NCBI GenBank assembly: GCA_943324725.2
Contig: CALPMR020000199.1
Coordinates: 1-5,625 of the forward strand
DNA length: 5,625 bases
Direction: 5' to 3'
From: Bordetella parapertussis
GTDB lineage: Bacteria > Cyanobacteriota > Cyanobacteriia > PCC-6307 > Cyanobiaceae
This document shows positions 1 to 5,049 of this stretch, in pieces; the first letter of the stretch is position 1, and each line of letters starts with the position of its first letter. A program made the translations under genes and the position numbers. The notes beneath the pieces were generated by a model. The model was not told the DNA's origin. It ran no database searches and saw only the letters and a program-made list of their open reading frames with translations.

Positions 1-142
1 CGGCCTGGAGACGGATCCGAAGATCGGTCATCTCCTTGATGGTCAAGCCCTTGTAATCAAGGACCAGCGCCATTTCGGCTTCACCGAGGAGCCCTTTGAG
101 CTCTTCGACGATCTGTTGCTTGTTCTCCAGCGTGCGGCCCAT
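1..142 (-). CDS. rplJ: 50S ribosomal protein L10, N-terminal part (cut by window edge)
   Basis: L10 anchors the L7/L12 stalk on the large ribosomal subunit and binds its own mRNA leader. Reading the minus strand from the ATG at 142 gives 47 codons beginning [19 protein letters not shown] and continuing through [16 protein letters not shown], the typical start of cyanobacterial L10. The family is about 170-175 residues long, so roughly three quarters of the gene lies beyond base 1. No clear Shine-Dalgarno sequence precedes the ATG. The gene normally follows rplA directly; here rplA is about 4.9 kb away, with a DHA kinase cassette between them on the other strand. A matching L10 leader lies upstream at about 293-370. 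The identity is secure from the motif and from the leader. Confidence 0.93.
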   Translation of the reverse strand, partial: MGRTLENKQQIVEELKGLLGEAEMALVLDYKGLTIKEMTDLRIRLQA

Positions 143-292
143 GGGAGGAAGTACGGATGAGAGGAACAAGCCGGGACGCGACCCAGAAACCCTGGCGGGC
201 CCGCCTCCGGAAGCTCCGGAAGCGCTTCGAGGCCGCTGCATGCTCCGCTCCCGTCGGGGGTCACCCCCCTCCCGGGCCAAAACCTGTCGCGT

Positions 293-370
293 GCACCTCG
301 GCAGGACTTACACCGCTGGAGCGACGGAAGGAATCCGGCGCCGATTCAGAGATGACCTGCTGTCTTGGGT
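293..370 (-). ncRNA. L10 autoregulatory mRNA leader of rplJ
   Basis: Read on the minus strand, ACCCAAGACAGCAGG (370-356) is followed about 50 bases later by AAGTCCTGCCGAGGTGC (309-293). GCAGG (360-356) pairs exactly with CCTGC (305-301), and the flanking CAAGACA and CGAGGTG blocks resemble the conserved kink-turn side of known L10 leaders (Rfam family L10_leader). An internal inverted repeat GAATC/GATTC (331-347) could form an inner hairpin. In this family the L10-L12 complex binds the leader and represses rplJ-rplL. The element lies about 150 bases upstream of the rplJ ATG, giving a long 5' leader. The match was recognised by eye; a covariance-model search would settle the boundaries. Confidence 0.68.
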
Positions 371-371
371 A

Positions 372-401
372 GGGCGCGAGCCCATCTGGCCGAAGCCAGA
401 T
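372..401. other. Two adjacent stem-loops next to the L10 leader
   Basis: GGGC-GCGA-GCCC (372-383) is followed without a gap by a perfect 7-bp stem ATCTGGC-CGAA-GCCAGAT (384-401). Read on the minus strand the larger one has a C(UUCG)G loop, one of the most stable RNA tetraloops, and a T-run lies on its 5' side (408-403). That is the wrong side for an intrinsic terminator of minus-strand transcription, and on the plus strand the following bases are A, not T. The pair sits just upstream of the L10 leader core, so it may be the 5' end of the rplJ leader or an mRNA stabiliser. The structure is clear from the sequence; the function is unknown. Confidence 0.55.
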
Positions 402-525
402 CAAAAAATCTACAGGATGGTCCGAGGTCACCAGGTGCCGCTGATGCTGCGGTCGTGGACCCCACTGTGGCCTGGCGGCGCGACCGAGCGTGGGTTCCAT
501 ACTGGCTCCACGTTGGGGCCTGGCG

Positions 526-1158
526 ATGTCCGAAACAGGCTCCTGGGCCCTGATCCATGCCGTGGCCCGCAGCCTGATCGACCACGCCGATGAACTCACC
601 GAGCTGGATCGGGCGATCGGCGATGGCGACCACGGCATCAACATGAAACGCGGCGCCGAGGCGGTGCTGGCCAAGGCGGACTCCCTGGCCGCTCGACCGC
701 TGGCGGCCTTGCTGCACCAATGCGGCATGACCCTGGTGATGACCGTGGGCGGCGCCTCCGGACCGCTGTACGGCACCCTGCTGCTGGAACTGGGCAAGGC
801 GCTGCAGGCGCAGCCCGAGCCGCCCGATCGCACCAGCCTGGCCGCCGCCCTCGGCCAGGCTGTCCTGGCGGTGAAGGCCCGCGGCCGCTCCGATGCCGGC
901 CAGAAAACCCTGCTCGATGTGCTCGTGCCGCTCCAGCAGGCCCTGGCGGGCGACCAACCGTTGGTCACCCTGGGCTCCCTGGCGCTGGCGGCCGCCGAGG
1001 CCACCACGCCGATGCTCGCCCGCCGCGGTCGGGCCTCATTCCTGGGGGAGCGCTCGATCGGCCACATGGACCCCGGCGCCCGCTCCAGTGCCCTGATGGT
1101 GGTGGCCCTGCTCGCGGCCCTGCCCACAGCCACCACCGATCCCGGGCTGACGCCATGA
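526..1158 (+). CDS. dhaL: PTS-dependent dihydroxyacetone kinase, ADP-binding subunit DhaL
   Basis: DhaL carries a tightly bound ADP that acts as a coenzyme: DhaM phosphorylates it to ATP in place, and the phosphate then goes to dihydroxyacetone on DhaK. The product is 210 residues, the same as E. coli DhaL. Residues 27-43 (LDRAIGDGDHGINMKRG) hold the three magnesium-binding aspartates D28, D33 and D35. Residues 73-84 (TVGGASGPLYGT) form the phosphate-binding segment, and 163-185 (ending GERSIGHMDPGA) is the nucleotide lid. The segment around residue 126 reads AGQKTLLD, where E. coli has PGDKTMCD. The ATG at 526 is chosen because the protein then aligns from its first helix; a GTG at 490 would add 12 unmatched residues. 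It is the first gene of the cassette, and its stop overlaps the dhaM start in ATGA. Confidence 0.95.
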   Translation: MSETGSWALIHAVARSLIDHADELTELDRAIGDGDHGINMKRGAEAVLAKADSLAARPLAALLHQCGMTLVMTVGGASGPLYGTLLLELGKALQAQPEPPDRTSLAAALGQAVLAVKARGRSDAGQKTLLDVLVPLQQALAGDQPLVTLGSLALAAAEATTPMLARRGRASFLGERSIGHMDPGARSSALMVVALLAALPTATTDPGLTP

Positions 1159-1538
1159 CCGTCGGCATCGTGATCGTGTCGCACTCGCCCAAGGTGGCGG
1201 AGGGCACCGCCGACATGGTGCGGCAGATGGTGGGGACGATGGTGCCCCTGGCCTGGTGCGGCGGCGATGGCCAGGGGGGCCTCGGCAGTGAGGTGGGGGC
1301 CATCGTCAGCGCCATCGAGGCCGCCTGGAGTGACGACGGCGTGGCCGTGCTGGTGGATCTCGGCGGTGCCGCCATGCAGGCGGAGATGGCGATCGAACTG
1401 CTGGACGAGGAGCGGCGGGCTCGGGTGCAGATCTGCGAGGCGCCGCTCGTCGAAGGGGCTGTGATCGCCGCCACCGAGGCCTCCGGCGGTTCCGAGCTGG
1501 CGGCGGTGCGAGCCATGGCCGAGCAACTCTCGCCATGA
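1155..1538 (+). CDS. dhaM: DHA kinase phosphotransfer subunit DhaM, EIIA domain only
   Basis: This 127-residue protein is the EIIA-Dha domain (mannose-type EIIA fold) that receives phosphate from HPr and hands it to the ADP of DhaL. The N-terminus MTVGIVIVSHSPKVAEG carries the active-site histidine, H10, in the VSHS motif. A DLGGAAMQAE block (68-77) and APLVEG (96-101) match the rest of the family. Position 71 is Gly where E. coli has Ser (DMGSA). In E. coli DhaM the EIIA domain is followed by HPr and part of enzyme I in one chain; here it ends after EIIA, and the other domains are separate downstream genes. It overlaps dhaL by ATGA at 1155-1158 and the HPr gene by ATGA at 1535-1538, so coupled translation is expected. 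The enzyme is cytosolic, with no membrane segment. Confidence 0.93.
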   Translation: MTVGIVIVSHSPKVAEGTADMVRQMVGTMVPLAWCGGDGQGGLGSEVGAIVSAIEAAWSDDGVAVLVDLGGAAMQAEMAIELLDEERRARVQICEAPLVEGAVIAATEASGGSELAAVRAMAEQLSP

Positions 1539-2011
1539 CCCCATCCACGCCGCCAGCCAGGTCAGGATCCGCCGCCGCAGGCCGTTCCGAATCCAGGCCT
1601 GAATCCGATTCCAAAGCCACTCCCGCCCCTGCCCCTGAGCTGCTCCGCCGCGGCCAGGCCGAACTGATCAACGCCGTCGGGCTGCACGCCCGGCCGGCCG
1701 TGCGCTTCACCCAGACCGCCAAGAGCTTCCAGTCCCGCATCGAGGTCGCCCTGACGGCGGAGGGCCCCTGGGCCGACGCCAAGAGCCCCGTGCAGGTGAT
1801 GCGGCTGCGGGCACCGCTGGGCTCGGTGCTGCATCTGCAGGTGCAGGGGCCCGATGCGGACGCCGCCCTTGAGGCCCTGCTCAACCTGGTGCGCCGGGGC
1901 TTTGAAAGCAGTCAGAGCGTTGAGAACAGCCAGGCAATTGAAAACAGCCGTGGCGTTGAAAACAGCCGTGGCGTTGAGAACAGCCGTGGCGTTGAGAACA
2001 GCCGTGGCTGA
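1535..2011 (+). CDS. ptsH: HPr phosphocarrier protein with long low-complexity tails
   Basis: HPr shuttles phosphate from enzyme I to EIIA domains. The core (about residues 38-123) has the signature NAVGLHARPAVRF with phospho-acceptor His51, and AKSPVQVMRLRAPLGSVL, where S84 occupies the place of the regulatory Ser46 of classical HPr. The protein is 158 residues, against 85-90 for a normal HPr. The excess is a 37-residue N-terminal tail rich in Ala, Pro and Ser, and a 35-residue C-terminal tail that includes several near-copies of VENSRG, encoded by an 18-bp tandem repeat. Both tails look like interdomain linkers, as if the gene were cut out of a fused EIIA-HPr-EI protein. No HPr kinase is in the window, so S84 phosphorylation is only a possibility. 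It starts within the dhaM stop and overlaps enzyme I by 8 bases. Confidence 0.93.
   Translation: MTPSTPPARSGSAAAGRSESRPESDSKATPAPAPELLRRGQAELINAVGLHARPAVRFTQTAKSFQSRIEVALTAEGPWADAKSPVQVMRLRAPLGSVLHLQVQGPDADAALEALLNLVRRGFESSQSVENSQAIENSRGVENSRGVENSRGVENSRG
1919..2008. repeat. 18-bp tandem repeat, five units, at the HPr/enzyme I junction
   Basis: The units are 1919-1936, 1937-1954, 1955-1972, 1973-1990 and 1991-2008, with consensus GTTGARAACAGCCGTGGC. The last two are identical, the third differs by one base, the second by two, and the first diverges in its last bases. The preceding 18 bases (1901-1918) match the consensus at about 12 positions and may be a decayed sixth unit. In the HPr frame the array encodes VENSRG repeats. 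In the enzyme I frame it is open and encodes (ALRTAV) repeats, with a GTG at 1950, 1968, 1986 and 2004. Because 18 is a multiple of three, copy-number change would lengthen or shorten the HPr tail without breaking either frame. Confidence 0.95.
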
Positions 2012-3821
2012 GCCAGCGCCCCAGCGGCGCAGGGGCCAGGTGGCCGGCGCTGGTCTCGCCTGCGGCCCCGTCTGGCGACTGCCTTCCAGCGCCGCACGTC
2101 CAGCACTGCTGCGGAACCCAGCCAGCGGCCTGCAGGCCGGCGCCGAACCGGAAAGCCCGGCACAGGCCCGACGGGGAGCGCAACGCCGCGAGGCCGTGCC
2201 GACCGCCGCGACCAACCCCAGCCAGTCCCAGCCGGACCCGGGCAGCCTGGGGCAGGCCCACCCGGAAGGAGGCGGCAGCGGCCCGGATGGAGCCGCGGCG
2301 CTACGCCGGGCCCTGGCCGAGGCCCGGCGCGAACTGGCCGCCCTGGTGGCCCAACTCGACGATGGCGATGGAGATGGCGCTGGGGGCAGCGAGATCCTGG
2401 GCTTCCAGTTGGCCATGCTGGAGGATCCAAGCCTGGCGGCGCCCGCCTTTGCGGCCCTGGAACAGGCCGGTGCCCAGGGCCCCACGGCCGAGGCCGCCTG
2501 GCTGGCCGCTCTGGATGCCGAAATCGCCCCCTACCTCAGCGATGCGGATGAGCACTTCCGCGCCCGCGCCAGCGACCTGATCGATCTGCGCGAGCGGGTG
2601 CGCCTCCAGCTGCTGCCGCCTTGCCCCACCAGCCTTCATCCCGCGCCGAAACCCGCTGGCGCCGTGCTGCTGGCCACCGACCTGCTGCCCTCCCAGTTCC
2701 TGAGTCTGGACTGGAGCGGTGGCGGCGCGATCGTGCTGGCTGAAGGCTCCAGCGCCTCCCATGTGGCCCTGCTGGCTCGCTCCCGCGCCATCCCGATGCT
2801 GGTGGGCACGGGCGAACCGCCGCCGCAGGCCCGTTTTGCCTGCGTCGATGGCGAGGCCGGCGAGGTGATCTTCGATCCGGAGCCCGCCAGCCTGGCGACC
2901 TTCCAGGCACGGCTGGACGCTGCCGGGCGGAGGAAAGGGCAGGTGGCCCTGCCGCTCGATCAACCGGCCCGCACGGCCACAGGCGAGGCGGTGACGCTGC
3001 TGCTCAACATCGACGATCCGGCCCAGCTGCGGGGCCTGGATCCGAGGATCTGCGACGGCATCGGCCTGGCGCGCAGCGAGTTTCTGTTCACGGCCCTGGG
3101 GCCCGGCGATCCGGCCACGGGCCTGCCGGATGAAGACACCCAGACCCAGCTCTACAGCGAGCTGCTGCGCTGGGCCGAGGGCCGCCCGGTGACGGTGCGC
3201 AGCCTGGACCTGGGCGGCGACAAACCCCAGCCCGGACTGCAGCCGCTCGAGATCGATCCGGCCCTGGGCCTGCGCGGCCTGCGCCTGTCGCTGCTGCACC
3301 CCGAGGGCTTTGTGATTCAGCTGCGGGCCCTGGCCCGGGCCGCCTGTGATGGCGATCTGCGGGTGCTGCTGCCGATGGTGACCCTGCCCCAGGAGTTCGA
3401 GGCTGCCGCCACCCGGCTCGATCAGGCGCTGGCGGAGCTGGAGGCCGCCGGGGTGCCCTGCCGCCGACCGGCCCTGGGGGTGATGCTGGAAGTGCCTGCC
3501 GCCGCCTGGGCCGCCGAGCGGTTCGCCGCCGACTTCTACGCGATCGGCAGCAACGACCTCAGCCAATACACCCTGGCCGCCGGCCGCAGCCACGCCGACC
3601 TGGCCGGCCTGCAGCGAGCGGGCTGGCCCGTGGTGCTGGAGCTGATCGGCCACTGCATCAAGGCCGCCGAGCGCCGCGGCCGGCCGATCTGCCTCTGCGG
3701 CGAAGCGGCGACCGATCCCGCCCAGCTGGAGGATCTGCTCAGCGCCGGACTGCGGGCCATCTCGGTGCCCCCGGCCCATCTGGCAACGGTGCGACAGGTG
3801 ATCGGCGCCCATGGATCCTGA
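2004..3821 (+). CDS. ptsI: PTS enzyme I (PEP-protein phosphotransferase)
   Basis: Enzyme I starts the relay: it autophosphorylates from PEP and phosphorylates HPr. From the GTG at 2004 the protein has 605 residues (E. coli EI has 575). Residues 11-26 (GQVAGAGLACGPVWRL) are the first strand. About 27-96 is a Pro/Ala/Gln/Gly-rich insertion not typical of the family. The HPr-binding helices follow, then the phosphohistidine loop EGSSASHVALLARS with His253. The PEP-binding barrel shows R357 (GLARSEFLF), R399 (VRSLDLGGDK), E496 (VMLEVPAAA), N517-D518 (GSNDLSQYTLA), R528 and the catalytic Cys565 (CLCGE). After R528 the usual LY.P.HPAV stretch is changed to LQRAGWPVV. The reading frame stays open upstream to 1854 through the repeat array, so the exact start is uncertain; 2004 gives an 8-base overlap with the HPr stop and the fewest extra residues. 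Confidence 0.94.
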   Translation: MAEPAPQRRRGQVAGAGLACGPVWRLPSSAARPALLRNPASGLQAGAEPESPAQARRGAQRREAVPTAATNPSQSQPDPGSLGQAHPEGGGSGPDGAAALRRALAEARRELAALVAQLDDGDGDGAGGSEILGFQLAMLEDPSLAAPAFAALEQAGAQGPTAEAAWLAALDAEIAPYLSDADEHFRARASDLIDLRERVRLQLLPPCPTSLHPAPKPAGAVLLATDLLPSQFLSLDWSGGGAIVLAEGSSASHVALLARSRAIPMLVGTGEPPPQARFACVDGEAGEVIFDPEPASLATFQARLDAAGRRKGQVALPLDQPARTATGEAVTLLLNIDDPAQLRGLDPRICDGIGLARSEFLFTALGPGDPATGLPDEDTQTQLYSELLRWAEGRPVTVRSLDLGGDKPQPGLQPLEIDPALGLRGLRLSLLHPEGFVIQLRALARAACDGDLRVLLPMVTLPQEFEAAATRLDQALAELEAAGVPCRRPALGVMLEVPAAAWAAERFAADFYAIGSNDLSQYTLAAGRSHADLAGLQRAGWPVVLELIGHCIKAAERRGRPICLCGEAATDPAQLEDLLSAGLRAISVPPAHLATVRQVIGAHGS

Positions 3822-3832
3822 GCCGGCCGCTG

Positions 3833-3852
3833 CTGGCACCTGAGCGTGCCAG
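3833..3852 (+). promoter_or_regulatory. Stem-loop in the enzyme I-dhaK gap
   Basis: CTGGCAC-CTGAGC-GTGCCAG is a perfect 7-bp stem with a 6-base loop, starting 11 bases after the enzyme I stop codon. No T-run follows, so it is not a canonical intrinsic terminator. The 99-base gap is the only break in a cassette otherwise joined by overlaps, so the hairpin may mark an mRNA processing or stability site, or separate dhaK expression from the relay genes. I see no reliable promoter for dhaK and no Shine-Dalgarno sequence in the gap. Confidence 0.55.
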
Positions 3853-3920
3853 TCCCGCTGTGTCGATACTCAACAGGTGGCCCGCCAGGGCTGAAACCCC
3901 ACCCAGCAGCAGCCGCAGCG

Positions 3921-4910
3921 ATGAAAAAACTGATCAACGGCCCCGACGAATTTCTGCGCGATGGCCTCGACGGCATGGCCCTGGCCCACCCCGAGCTGCT
4001 GGTGCTCGATGCGCAACGCCGCTTCCTGCGCCGGCGCCAGCTCAGCCCGGGCAAGGTGGCCCTGATCTCCGGCGGCGGCACCGGCCATGAACCGCTGCAT
4101 GGCGGCTTCGTCGGCTTCGGCATGCTCGATGCCGCCTGCCCCGGCCAGGTGTTCACCTCCCCCACCCCCGACCAGATGCTGGCGGCGGCCGAAGCGGTGG
4201 CCTCGGAGGCCGGCGTGCTCTATGTCGTCAAGAACTACTCCGGCGATGTGATGAACTTCGCCATGGCGACCGAGCTGGCCACGGGGCCCGTCGCCAGCGT
4301 GATCACCAACGACGATGTCGCCGTCGAGGACTCCACCTGGACCCAGGGCCGCCGCGGTGTCGCCGGCACGCTGGTGGTGGAGAAGGTGCTGGGAGCCGCC
4401 GCCGAACAGGGGAGCGACCTCGACAGCCTGCGCCACCTGGGCGAACGGGTGAACGGCCGCACCCGCACGATGGGCGTCGCCCTCAGCTCCTGCACCGTGC
4501 CGGCGATCGGCCGCCCCACCTTTGAGCTGGCCGCAGACGAGATCGAAATGGGCGTCGGTATCCACGGCGAACCGGGCCGGCGGCGGCAGCCGATGGCGCC
4601 GGCGGACAGCCTCGCCGCCGAACTGCTGGGCAGCGTGCTCGAGGATCTCAGGCCCGAACGGGGCAGCGAGGTGCTGCTGCTGGTCAACGGCTTCGGGGGC
4701 AGCCCGCTGCTGGAGCTCTACGGCATGGTGAGCGCGGCCCACCGGGTGCTGGACGCCGCCGGGGTGACGGTGGTGCGCCATCTCACCGGCTCCTATGTCA
4801 CCTCGCTGGAGATGGCGGGTTGCTCCCTCAGCCTCACCCTGCTCGACGCGACGATCACGCCGCTCTGGGACGCGCCGGTGCAGACCGCAGCACTGCGCTG
4901 GGGGCGCTGA
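3921..4910 (+). CDS. dhaK: Dihydroxyacetone kinase, substrate-binding subunit DhaK
   Basis: DhaK holds dihydroxyacetone through a covalent hemiaminal bond to histidine while DhaL phosphorylates it to DHAP. The 329-residue product starts MKKLINGPDEFLRDGLDGM, nearly the same as E. coli DhaK (MKKLIND). Key residues are present: H56 in GGGTGHEP (51-58), D109 in NYSGDVMNF (105-113), and the covalent histidine H215 in GVGIHGEPG, equivalent to E. coli H218. DDVAVED, GRRGVAGT and the C-terminal WDAPVQTAALRWG also match. It is shorter than E. coli DhaK (356) but similar to other PTS-type DhaK proteins. The ATG at 3921 is chosen by this alignment; an in-frame GTG at 3846 would add 25 unmatched residues. 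Gene order is unusual: dhaK usually comes first in dhaKLM, but here it is last. Confidence 0.98.
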   Translation: MKKLINGPDEFLRDGLDGMALAHPELLVLDAQRRFLRRRQLSPGKVALISGGGTGHEPLHGGFVGFGMLDAACPGQVFTSPTPDQMLAAAEAVASEAGVLYVVKNYSGDVMNFAMATELATGPVASVITNDDVAVEDSTWTQGRRGVAGTLVVEKVLGAAAEQGSDLDSLRHLGERVNGRTRTMGVALSSCTVPAIGRPTFELAADEIEMGVGIHGEPGRRRQPMAPADSLAAELLGSVLEDLRPERGSEVLLLVNGFGGSPLLELYGMVSAAHRVLDAAGVTVVRHLTGSYVTSLEMAGCSLSLTLLDATITPLWDAPVQTAALRWGR

Positions 4911-4963
4911 ATCGGGAGCGGCTCCAGGCAGCCAGGCGTGCCGGCTCCGGCCTGGGCCAGCCA

Positions 4964-4991
4964 GAACAAAGCCCCCGCCGAGGCAGGGGCT
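4964..4991 (-). terminator. Intrinsic terminator downstream of rplA
   Basis: On the minus strand AGCCCCTGC-CTCG-GCGGGGGCT folds into a 9-bp stem (one G-T wobble) and runs into TTTGTTC. It lies 59 bases past the rplA stop and stops minus-strand transcription before it reaches dhaK. On the plus strand the same hairpin is followed by G-rich sequence, so it is a poor terminator for dhaK. I see no separate plus-strand terminator in 4911-5049. That gap is otherwise GC-rich, with a short GCCGG-CT-CCGGC inverted repeat at 4940-4951. Confidence 0.68.
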
Positions 4992-5049
4992 GGGGCCGGA
5001 GCGAAGTCCGACGCTGATTCAGGGCCGAGCCGAGTCCGGGCGGATCGAC

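Larger units (their letters stand above)
143..525. promoter_or_regulatory. Divergent intergenic region between rplJ and dhaL
   Basis: These 383 bases contain no gene I can support. They must hold the promoter for the dha cassette (plus strand) and, because rplJ no longer follows rplA, probably one for rplJ (minus strand). Visible contents are: a 9-bp tandem repeat CTCCGGAAG at 205-213 and 214-222, able to fold as TCCGGA-AGC-TCCGGA; a GC hairpin GGGGG-TCA-CCCCC at 256-268; the L10 leader core at about 293-370; and two adjacent hairpins at 372-383 and 384-401 followed by an A-run at 403-408. CATACT at 498-503 is a weak minus-10-like hexamer for dhaL with no convincing minus-35 partner, so I do not call a promoter position. 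No regulator gene or obvious operator palindrome was found. Confidence 0.6.

Noticed and set aside
256..268. GGGGG-TCA-CCCCC hairpin as a transcription terminator
   Set aside because: No T-run follows on either strand; kept only as a leader structure.
384..401. C(UUCG)G hairpin as an intrinsic terminator
   Set aside because: The T-run lies on the 5' side in the minus-strand reading, and the plus strand has A-rich sequence after the stem.
490..525. Upstream GTG start for dhaL
   Set aside because: It would add 12 residues with no match to DhaL; the ATG at 526 gives exactly the E. coli length of 210 residues.
96..593. Plus-strand open frame (165 codons) across the rplJ start, the leader and the dhaL start
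   Set aside because: It overlaps rplJ antisense, crosses the L10 leader and runs into dhaL in another frame. The product is Arg/Pro-rich and unlike any known protein.
261..1544. Long minus-strand open frame (427 codons) opposite dhaL and dhaM
   Set aside because: It lies antisense to two genes with clear catalytic motifs, its product is low-complexity Arg/Ala/Pro/Ser-rich, and it shows no family motif. Such frames are common in GC-rich DNA.
1901..2008. CRISPR-like array
   Set aside because: The 18-bp units are contiguous with no unique spacers and are coding in frame.
2301..3839. Long minus-strand open frame (512 codons) opposite enzyme I
   Set aside because: Enzyme I on the plus strand has all its conserved residues. 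The antisense product is Gln/Gly/Ala-rich with no recognisable domain.
3846..3920. Upstream GTG start for dhaK
   Set aside because: The 25 extra residues are Pro/Ala-rich and unmatched, the GTG lies in the 3' arm of a hairpin, and MKKLIN at 3921 matches the DhaK start.
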